Shown here: one piece after another, positions 45,263 to 51,582 of the stretch
Layout: each line of letters starts with the position of its first letter
How positions within the stretch are numbered: position 1 is the first letter of the stretch
Assembly (NCBI GenBank): GCA_024222895.1
Contig: JAAEOR010000006.1
Span: forward strand, 1-51,582
Length of the DNA: 51,582 nucleotides
Direction: 5' to 3'
DNA from: Hyphomicrobiales bacterium
Lineage (GTDB): Bacteria; Pseudomonadota; Alphaproteobacteria; Rhizobiales; Kaistiaceae
Translations under genes and position numbers: made by a program
The notes under the pieces: generated by a model
What the model was told of the DNA's origin: nothing
The model's input: only the letters and a program-made list of their open reading frames with translations
Database searches by the model: none

Positions 45263-45838
45263 TTGACCATCGAGATTGGCACGCATGTACGCCCGCCGCC
45301 GGATATGCCCGCGGATCACGGATCAATTCCGGTCTGGAACGCCGAAAACTGGTTCTACGAAGACTTCGCCATCGGCGACCGGATCCGGTCACTGCGCCGC
45401 ACGATTTCCGAGGGCGAGGCGATGATGTTCAATACGATGGTGACCGACATCCATCCGTATGTCGCCGACCAGCACTTTGCCGAGAAGGAGGGTGTATTCG
45501 GACGCCGGCTCGTCGCCGGTGCCCAGGTGTTTGCCTATGGCCTCGGGCTTGTCGCCACCAACTGCCTGAACGCCTTCTCCTACGGGTACGACCGTCTGCG
45601 CTTCATCAAGCCGGTCTTCATTGGCGACACCATCTACACCATTCGCGAGCACATGGAGAAGCGACCCAAATACGAAGAAATGGGCCTGATCAAAGCCAGC
45701 TACTCGGTCTTCAAGGGTGAGGGCGAGCAGGTCCTCTATTGCGAGCACCTGCAGACCGTGAAGTATCGCGACCCCGAGACGGCCCGGAAATCACCGCCGG
45801 AATCGCTCGCTGACAAGCGCAAAGAAGATGCCGGCTGA
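45263..45838 (+). CDS. MaoC-like dehydratase-domain protein
   Basis: A TTG at 45263 lies six bases after GGGAGGGAGG and is a better start than the TTG at 45206. The product has 191 residues and a hot-dog fold: [79 protein letters not shown]. The Asp/His pair (TDIHP) is near the place of the hydratase pair of MaoC. It should hydrate or dehydrate an acyl-CoA (mesaconyl-CoA hydratase-type), which fits the CaiB-type CoA-transferase two genes on. Its end overlaps the next start. Confidence 0.8.
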   Translation: MTIEIGTHVRPPPDMPADHGSIPVWNAENWFYEDFAIGDRIRSLRRTISEGEAMMFNTMVTDIHPYVADQHFAEKEGVFGRRLVAGAQVFAYGLGLVATNCLNAFSYGYDRLRFIKPVFIGDTIYTIREHMEKRPKYEEMGLIKASYSVFKGEGEQVLYCEHLQTVKYRDPETARKSPPESLADKRKEDAG

Positions 45839-46967
45839 GTCGATCGTCCTGAATGGCATGACGTGGGATCACGCGCGCGGCTTCGATCCCATGGTGGTGA
45901 CTTCGGAGATCTTCGCGGAGGAGAATCCGGACGTTCGGATCAAGTGGCACAAGCGGTCGCTGCAGGCCTTCGCCGATCGGCCTCTCGAGCGGATGGCCGA
46001 GGACTATGATCTCATGGTCATCGATCATCCACATGCGGGCGAAGCAGCGGCGTCGGATCTGCTGGTCGACCTTGCCGGCGTCGGCCGCAACGTGGAAATC
46101 ACCAGGCTCGCCGAAGAAAGCGCCGGCGCCTCCCATGAAACCTACGCGTTTGACGGCGGCCAGTGGGCCCTGGCCATTGACGCGGCGACGCCAGTCGCCG
46201 CCTACCGCCCTGATCTTCTCGCCGATATCCCGACGGATTGGCGTGAGGTTGTCGAGCTGGCGGCGAAGGGGCAGGTGATCTGGCCGGTCAAGCCGATCAA
46301 TGCGCTGATGGGCTACTACAACGCCCTCGCAAGTGTCGAGCAGCCGTTCGGAACAGGCGGGATCGGCGCCGATCCGGCGCTTGGTGCCGAGATGCTCGAA
46401 GAAATGAAACAGGTGTCGCGCCACATTCCCGTCGCGTGCTTCGAGATGGATCCCATCGACGCGTTCGAGTGGCTCGCCAGCCGATCGAGCCATGCCTACG
46501 TCCCCTATCTCTACGGTTATTCCAACTATGCACGGGCAGGCTTTCGGCCGAACCTGGTTCGCGTCGCGGACATACCGGCCCACGGCGACAATGGGCCGAT
46601 TGGATCGCCGATCGGCGGCACTGGCATCGCCGTATCAAACCGGACCCGCCACCGCGATGTTGCGATCGACTACGCGTTCTGGATCGCCTCGGCACCGTGT
46701 CAGAGGGGACCATACTTCGTTTCCGGTGGTCAGCCGGGCAACGTCAAGGCCTGGCGTGACCCGGCCTGCAATGCGGCAGCCAACAATTTCTTTGCGGATA
46801 CGATCGCCACTTTGGAGAGGTCCTATCTGCGGCCGCGACATCGCGGCTACATGGCGTTTCAGGACGAGGGCGGTGACCTTGTCTGGCAATGCCTGCGAGG
46901 CGGCCTGTCGCCTCAGGAGGCCAGTGTGAAAATCAACGCTGCCTACGATCGGAGCTTCTCGCAATGA
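45828..46967 (+). CDS. Solute-binding protein homologue lacking a signal peptide
   Basis: This encodes 379 residues of the family 1 extracellular solute-binding fold: [80 protein letters not shown]. The N-terminus ([18 protein letters not shown]) goes straight into the first strand with no signal peptide or anchor. The start is fixed by overlap with the MaoC stop, and the end overlaps the CaiB start as ATGA. It is therefore cytosolic and placed in a metabolic operon. It may bind the same ligand inside the cell as a carrier, chaperone, sensor or CoA-transferase partner. The true secreted binding protein of the importer is encoded two genes later. Confidence 0.78.
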   Translation: MPAESIVLNGMTWDHARGFDPMVVTSEIFAEENPDVRIKWHKRSLQAFADRPLERMAEDYDLMVIDHPHAGEAAASDLLVDLAGVGRNVEITRLAEESAGASHETYAFDGGQWALAIDAATPVAAYRPDLLADIPTDWREVVELAAKGQVIWPVKPINALMGYYNALASVEQPFGTGGIGADPALGAEMLEEMKQVSRHIPVACFEMDPIDAFEWLASRSSHAYVPYLYGYSNYARAGFRPNLVRVADIPAHGDNGPIGSPIGGTGIAVSNRTRHRDVAIDYAFWIASAPCQRGPYFVSGGQPGNVKAWRDPACNAAANNFFADTIATLERSYLRPRHRGYMAFQDEGGDLVWQCLRGGLSPQEASVKINAAYDRSFSQ

Positions 46968-48160
46968 CCGGGGCAGGCGACGACGGCCGGCTTCTGTCCG
47001 GGCTCCTGGTGGTCGACTTCTCACAGTTTCTCGCTGGTCCGCTTGCGGGACTGAAGCTCGCCGATCTCGGTGCGCGGGTGATCAAGATCGAGCGCCCGGG
47101 CGTCGGCGACCTGTGCCGCAATCTCTACCTGTCGGAGATCAACGTCGCCAACACCAACACGCTCTTTCACGCCATCAATCGAAACAAGCAGAGCTACGCT
47201 GCCGACCTGAAATCGGCGTCAGATCTGGCGAGGGTCAAGCGACTCGTGGAACAGGCTGACATCGTGATCCAGAACTTTCGGCCGGGCGTCATCGAGCGCC
47301 TCGGCCTCGACTATGAAACGGTCAAGGCGATCAACCCCGGTGTCATCTACGCCTCGATCAGCGGATTCGGTTCCGAGGGCGAATGGCGCGATCTTCCCGG
47401 TCAGGACCTCCTCGCCCAGGCTCGCTCCGGGATCATGTGGCTCACTGGAAATGCCGACCACTCCCCGGTCCCGATCGGCCTGGCGATCGCCGATCAGCTC
47501 GCCGGCAATTTCGTCGTGCAAGGTGTCCTTGCCGCGCTGGTTCGACGGGCGACCAGCGGCGCCGGCGCCCATATCGAGACCAGCCTTCTCGAGGCGGTTC
47601 TGGATTTCCAGTTCGAGGTTCTGACCACTCACCTCAACGACCCGGAGCGCAAGCTGCCCCGACGCAGTGCGGTCAACAATGCCCATGCCTATCTCGCCGC
47701 GCCTTATGGCGTTTACCAGACCAGCGACGGTTATGTGGCCATTGCCATGACGCCGGTTGATCGGCTTGGGCAGATCCTCGGCTGCGAGGCGATCGCTGCG
47801 ATGACCGACCCGCAGTCCTGGTTTGATCGCCGCGACGAGATCAAGGCACTCCTTCGCGACCATCTGGTTCTCCAAACCACCGCCCACTGGATGGAGCGCC
47901 TCAAGGCAGAAGACGTGTGGGCATCCGAAGTCCTGGATTGGCCATCCCTGTTCCGGACTGGCGGCTTCGAGGCGCTGGACTTTTTCCAGCAGCTCGATCT
48001 TGGCGACGGCCAGACCATCGAGACGACGCGCAGCCCGCTACGTGTGGATGGCCACACGCTTAAAAGCCCGCGTCCAGCGCCTGCCATCGGCCAGCACAAT
48101 GCGACCATCGACCAGGAATTCGGACTGGCGGGTGATGACAAGAGGGAAACAACCAAGTGA
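46964..48160 (+). CDS. CaiB/BaiF-type (family III) CoA-transferase
   Basis: The ATG at 46964 overlaps the preceding stop. The 398-residue product is a family III transferase: LLVVDFSQFLAGPLAGLKLA, DLGARVIKIERPGVGD, ADIVIQNFRPGVIERLGLDY, and the catalytic Asp in DLPGQDLLAQARSG. It would move CoA between acids, activating an imported carboxylate for MaoC-type hydration. Confidence 0.88.
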   Translation: MTGAGDDGRLLSGLLVVDFSQFLAGPLAGLKLADLGARVIKIERPGVGDLCRNLYLSEINVANTNTLFHAINRNKQSYAADLKSASDLARVKRLVEQADIVIQNFRPGVIERLGLDYETVKAINPGVIYASISGFGSEGEWRDLPGQDLLAQARSGIMWLTGNADHSPVPIGLAIADQLAGNFVVQGVLAALVRRATSGAGAHIETSLLEAVLDFQFEVLTTHLNDPERKLPRRSAVNNAHAYLAAPYGVYQTSDGYVAIAMTPVDRLGQILGCEAIAAMTDPQSWFDRRDEIKALLRDHLVLQTTAHWMERLKAEDVWASEVLDWPSLFRTGGFEALDFFQQLDLGDGQTIETTRSPLRVDGHTLKSPRPAPAIGQHNATIDQEFGLAGDDKRETTK

Positions 48161-48171
48161 GGAAAGCTAGA

Positions 48172-49491
48172 ATGACAAAGACCGCACTACCAACCGCAAT
48201 CGCTTTTGCGCTTGCGTCATCCGCGCTGGTCGCGACCGGCGCGACCGCCGGCGAGTTCGACGGCTACACGCTGCGTGTGAAGCTCATCGGCGGCGCCCAA
48301 TACGAACCTCTCTACACGCTGATCCCGCAATGGGAAGAAGAGACCGGCGCCACGGTCGATATCCTGTCGCGCAAGAACCACTTCGAGCTGGATCGCGAGA
48401 TCAAGCAGGATATCGCTTCGGGAACGATCAACTGGTGCGTCGGGTCCAATCACACCAGCTTTGCGCCGCAATATGGCGACATCTATGTCGATCTGCGCGA
48501 TCATCTTTCCGACGAGTTGCTCGGCGAATTCGTCCAGCTGACACTGGAGCATTCGACCGTCGGAGACCGCCTCGTCCAACTGCCGCGGCACTCCGACGTG
48601 TCCAACCTCTACTACCAGCAGTCGCTCTATGACGATGCCGACAAGCAGGCAGCGTTCAAGGCGGAATACGGTTATGATCTCACACCGCCCGAGACCTGGG
48701 ACCAGGTCAAGGATCAGGCGATCTTCTTCGCCGATCCGCCGAACTTCTTCGGGACCCAGTTCGTCGGCAAGGACGAGGCGATCACCGGTCGTTTCTACGA
48801 GATGCTTGTCGCCGAGGGCGGCGCCCTGTTCGACGAGGACTGGAACCCGACGTTCAACTCGGAGGCCGGGGTTCGCGCATTGAACTGGTTCGTCGATCTC
48901 TATGAAGCCGAAGCGGTTCCTGCCGGTGTCCCGAACTATCTGTGGGACGATACAGGCCTCGGTTTTGCCTCCGGTACCGTCGCCATGAACCTCGACTGGG
49001 CCGGCTGGGCATCGTTCTTCAACGATCCGGAGAACTCCAAGGTCGCCGGCGATATCGGGTTGATCCGGGCCCCGAAGGGATCCAGCGGCAAGCGCACCGG
49101 CTGGTCCGGAAGCCATACCTTCTCGGTCACCGAAGCCTGCGACAACAAGGAAGCCGCGGCCTCCTTCATCGCCTTCCTGACGGGTTACGACAGTCAGATG
49201 GTGGAGGCCCGAACCGGTCTGCTGCCGACCCGGTCAAAGGTATGGGGCGACGCCAAGGCCGAGTTCGAGGCCAATGGCAACGACTTCCTCGTCAAGGTCT
49301 TCGACACCTACGCAGCCACCATGGCCGAGGATGCGTTCACGCCGCCGCTGATTCCGGAGTGGATCGAGGTGTCCAATGTCCTGTGGCCGAACCTGCAGGC
49401 CGCAGTGGTCGGTGAGAAGACGGCTCAGGAAGCCCTTGACGATGCTGCCGAAGAGGCGCGCGAGGTGATGGAAGACGCAGGCTACCTGTAA
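48172..49491 (+). CDS. ABC periplasmic solute-binding protein (family 1)
   Basis: The ATG at 48172 follows GAGGAAAG; the track's GTG at 48157 is less likely. A signal peptide (MTKTALPTAIAFALASSALVATGATAG) precedes a type-II binding fold of about 410 residues: YTLIPQWEEETGATVDILSR, VAEGGALFDEDWNPTFNSEA, GSHTFSVTEACDNKEAAASF. It delivers substrate to the MalF/MalG-type permease. Its length and motifs suggest a carbohydrate or related polar compound. Confidence 0.9.
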   Translation: MTKTALPTAIAFALASSALVATGATAGEFDGYTLRVKLIGGAQYEPLYTLIPQWEEETGATVDILSRKNHFELDREIKQDIASGTINWCVGSNHTSFAPQYGDIYVDLRDHLSDELLGEFVQLTLEHSTVGDRLVQLPRHSDVSNLYYQQSLYDDADKQAAFKAEYGYDLTPPETWDQVKDQAIFFADPPNFFGTQFVGKDEAITGRFYEMLVAEGGALFDEDWNPTFNSEAGVRALNWFVDLYEAEAVPAGVPNYLWDDTGLGFASGTVAMNLDWAGWASFFNDPENSKVAGDIGLIRAPKGSSGKRTGWSGSHTFSVTEACDNKEAAASFIAFLTGYDSQMVEARTGLLPTRSKVWGDAKAEFEANGNDFLVKVFDTYAATMAEDAFTPPLIPEWIEVSNVLWPNLQAAVVGEKTAQEALDDAAEEAREVMEDAGYL

Positions 49492-49505
49492 GCCTCCTCC
49501 CAAGG

Positions 49506-49545
49506 GCCGGGCGGGGTTTTGCGGGTTTCCGCGGCCTCGCCCGGC
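49506..49545 (+). promoter_or_regulatory. Intergenic hairpin between binding protein and permease genes
   Basis: GCCGGGCG pairs with CGCCCGGC, extended by three more pairs, and encloses a smaller hairpin GCGG-GTTT-CCGC. Such a structure after a binding-protein gene can protect its mRNA or reduce read-through, giving more binding protein than permease. Confidence 0.6.
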
Positions 49546-49573
49546 GCTCTCCAGGTCTCACGGGCGGCCCACA

Positions 49574-50503
49574 ATGCGCGCCAGACTCGAAACGCGACTC
49601 CAACGTTGGGCACGGCGTCCGCAGTCGATTCCCCTGATGCTGCTTCTGCCGGCGTTCCTGGTGATCGTCTTCGTCGTCCTGTTTCCGCTGCTCTTCTCTC
49701 TCTATACGAGCTTCACTCCGTTCCGCCTGACCAAACCGGCTTCCTTGTGGATCTTCACAGGCATCCGCAACTATCAGCGGATTTTCGCGGACTGGGATTT
49801 TTGGGTCGCGTTCGGTCGCACGATCTTCTTCCTGGCGGTCGTCATCAATCTCGAGTTCCTTTTCGGCTTGCTGATTGCGCTGCTGGTCAACCGGATTACC
49901 TACGGCCAACGCATTCTGCGAACCGTGATGATGTTTCCGATGATGTTCTCGCCGATCCTCGTCGGCTTTCAGTTCAAGTTCATCTTCAACGACAATATCG
50001 GCATCCTCAACAACGCTCTCCAGTCGCTCGGAATCACGCAGCACGCCATTCCCTGGCTGGTCGACCGGTGGTTGGCGATGGGCGCCATCGCCTTCGCCGA
50101 GATCTGGATGAGCACCAGCATCTTTGCGATTTTGCTGCTTGCCGGTCTGTTTGCCATGCCCAAGGAGCCGATCGAGGCGGCTCGGGTGGACGGCTGCAAC
50201 AACTGGCAGGTGTTCCGCCACATCACGCTGCCCTTCATCATGCCATTCGCCTTCATCGCCATGACGATCCGCTCGCTCGACGTCGCGCGCGCCTATGACA
50301 TCGTCGACGTGATGACCGGCGGCGGCCCGGCCGGTCGAACCGAGCTGTTGTGGACCATGATCGCGCGGACCGGTTACGACAACGCCCGCATGGGCGAGGC
50401 CAACGCCATGGCTTATGTCTCGATCATCCTGTCGATCGCTTTCACCGCCTACTTCTTCAAAAAGCTTGTCGCTGCCCGCCGCCACATGGGGGGTGCCCTC
50501 TGA
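49574..50503 (+). CDS. ABC permease (MalF/UgpA-like)
   Basis: This encodes 309 residues with six membrane segments, starting LMLLLPAFLVIVFVVLFPLL. The EAA loop IEAARVDGCNNWQVFRHITL carries the ATPase contact. It is first of a permease pair: its stop overlaps the next gene's start (TGATG). Confidence 0.92.
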   Translation: MRARLETRLQRWARRPQSIPLMLLLPAFLVIVFVVLFPLLFSLYTSFTPFRLTKPASLWIFTGIRNYQRIFADWDFWVAFGRTIFFLAVVINLEFLFGLLIALLVNRITYGQRILRTVMMFPMMFSPILVGFQFKFIFNDNIGILNNALQSLGITQHAIPWLVDRWLAMGAIAFAEIWMSTSIFAILLLAGLFAMPKEPIEAARVDGCNNWQVFRHITLPFIMPFAFIAMTIRSLDVARAYDIVDVMTGGGPAGRTELLWTMIARTGYDNARMGEANAMAYVSIILSIAFTAYFFKKLVAARRHMGGAL

Positions 50504-51348
50504 TGCCCAAGAAACGCGTTCATTGGGTGAGCTGGCTGCTGACGTTCCTGCTGATGGTGATCATCGGCCTGCCTGGTCTTTGGGTCATCCTGTCTGCGTT
50601 CCGGCCGAACCGGGAGATCCTTGCCAAGCCGGCGGTCTGGATTCCTGAGCGCATATCGCTCGACAACTTCGCATCAATTTTCGGTTTCGGTGACGCCCAA
50701 GTGGCGATCCCGGTGACCAGTTATTTCGTCAATTCACTGGTCATCGCAATCACCAGCACCGTGGTTGCGGTGGCGATCGGCATGTCCGGTGGCTACGCCT
50801 TCGCCCGGTTTCGCTTTCGTTTCAAGAACACCGCGTTTCTCGGTCTGATGCTATCGCGCACCGTGCCGGGGATCGCGCTCAGCCTGCCGCTCTTCATGAT
50901 GTGGTCCTGGTTCGGTCTGATCGACACCAAGTTCGGGCTGATTCTGGTCTACGTGGCACTCAACATCCCCTTCACCATCTGGCTGATCGACGGCTTCTTC
51001 CGCCAGATCCCCAAGGAGCTTTCCGAAGCAGGCCGCGTCGATGGCTGCACCCGCTGGCAGGCATTCTGGAAGATCGAGTTCCCGCTCGCGCGTTCGGGCA
51101 TCGCCTCGGCCGGAATATTCGCGTTCCTGACGAGCTGGAACGAGTACGCCCTGGCCAGCAACCTGACGCGCTCGACCGACAGCAAGACGCTGCCGGTCGG
51201 TCTCATGGACTTCACCGCGCAGTTCACCATCGACTGGGCCGGCATGTGCGCCATGGCGGTCATCATCATCGTGCCGGCGCTGATCCTCACCTACATCGTC
51301 CAGAAACATCTGATCGCCGGCCTGACTTTCGGCGGCGTCAAGGGATAG
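50503..51348 (+). CDS. ABC permease (MalG/UgpE-like)
   Basis: This encodes 281 residues from the ATG at 50503 (track start 50350 is a shadow). Six membrane segments; EAA loop [20 protein letters not shown]; closing [13 protein letters not shown] typical of the family. It pairs with the MalF-like subunit. Confidence 0.92.
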   Translation: MPKKRVHWVSWLLTFLLMVIIGLPGLWVILSAFRPNREILAKPAVWIPERISLDNFASIFGFGDAQVAIPVTSYFVNSLVIAITSTVVAVAIGMSGGYAFARFRFRFKNTAFLGLMLSRTVPGIALSLPLFMMWSWFGLIDTKFGLILVYVALNIPFTIWLIDGFFRQIPKELSEAGRVDGCTRWQAFWKIEFPLARSGIASAGIFAFLTSWNEYALASNLTRSTDSKTLPVGLMDFTAQFTIDWAGMCAMAVIIIVPALILTYIVQKHLIAGLTFGGVKG

Positions 51349-51352
51349 CAAC

Positions 51353-51582
51353 ATGACTGAAGTCAGGCTTGCCAGTCTCACCAAGGCCTATGACCACATG
51401 GAAGTGGTCCACGCCATCAACCTCGATATCGCCCACAACGAATTCCTTGTGCTGGTCGGTCCGTCAGGCTGTGGAAAGTCGACGACGCTCAGAATGATCG
51501 CCGGCCTCGAGGACATCACCGGCGGCACGATTTCGATCGGGGACCGGGTTGTCAACGATCTGCAGCCACGCGAGCGCAACGT
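51353..51582 (+). CDS. ABC ATPase (MalK/UgpC-like), partial at window edge
   Basis: The ATG at 51353 is five bases after the permease stop. The 76 residues present read [20 protein letters not shown] and Walker [21 protein letters not shown], the standard start of carbohydrate-importer ATPases. The Walker Lys is present, in contrast to the Glu of the dead chimera at 12315. The rest lies beyond the window. Confidence 0.92.
   Translation, partial: MTEVRLASLTKAYDHMEVVHAINLDIAHNEFLVLVGPSGCGKSTTLRMIAGLEDITGGTISIGDRVVNDLQPRERN

Noticed and set aside
49337-50485. 382-residue minus-strand ORF rich in Asp, His and Arg
   Set aside because: It is a shadow of the binding protein and MalF-type permease; composition reflects codon mirror effects.

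Overview
This is a high-GC window with alphaproteobacterial character, most likely Hyphomicrobiales or a relative. The evidence is the gene content: many LacI, IclR, TetR and GntR regulators, ABC and TRAP importers, Gfo/Idh/MocA and enolase-superfamily enzymes, RraA-like proteins, HyuAB, and an intergenic repeat of rhizobial type. I cannot name a genus from sequence alone. No rRNA, tRNA or CRISPR array was seen. The window is an accessory catabolic region built of small uptake-and-degradation modules, with mobile-element debris and broken genes between them.

Layout. (1) 1-4000: unknown proteins, including an 805-residue membrane-anchored protein with an AT-rich patch and a small secreted Cys protein. 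(2) 4056-5900: a thiamine-diphosphate enzyme gene with an early frameshift, cut off by the 3' end of a group II intron. (3) 6250-8592: a secreted Cys protein and a three-domain cell-wall hydrolase (NlpC/P60, PG-binding, SleB). (4) 8790-14951: a palindromic repeat pair, an RraA-like protein, an MFS exporter, a secreted protein, a dead ATPase/permease chimera, a galactonate-dehydratase-like enzyme, a GntR tail and an L,D-transpeptidase. (5) 15107-18298 (minus): amidase, cyclase-type hydrolase, a DctM tail, and a truncated transposase.

(6) 18376-27780: a LacI regulator beside a minus-strand operon rraA-SDR-hyuA-hyuB. The operon faces a divergent IMDH-like dehydrogenase and a Gfo/Idh oxidoreductase across an intergenic region with a perfect LacI-type palindrome. 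(7) 27950-37251: a C45 acyltransferase-like protein, a second LacI regulator, an RbsB/RbsC/RbsA-type importer, a short coupled ORF, an amidase, a frameshifted CoA-transferase and an enoyl-CoA hydratase-like protein. This looks like an uptake, amide cleavage and acyl-CoA pathway of unknown substrate.

(8) 37252-41394: a 263-bp MITE-like element with long terminal inverted repeats, a fragment of a RhmD-like gene, and a TetR module. In that module a cysteine-synthase-like gene and a YgjV-like gene have promoters of the same design, with the operator inside the spacer. (9) 41448-44976: L-rhamnonate-dehydratase-like gene, a truncated HMGL-like ORF, an IclR regulator and a Gfo/Idh oxidoreductase. 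(10) 45263-51582: a tightly coupled operon of MaoC-like protein, a solute-binding-protein homologue without signal peptide, a CaiB-type CoA-transferase, a normal secreted binding protein, two MalF/MalG-type permeases and the start of the ATPase. It continues beyond the window.

The most interesting observations are the cytosolic-looking binding protein between MaoC and CaiB genes, the TACCAAGG element family with a putative excision scar, the TetR operator/promoter set, and the C45-Rbs-amidase cluster.
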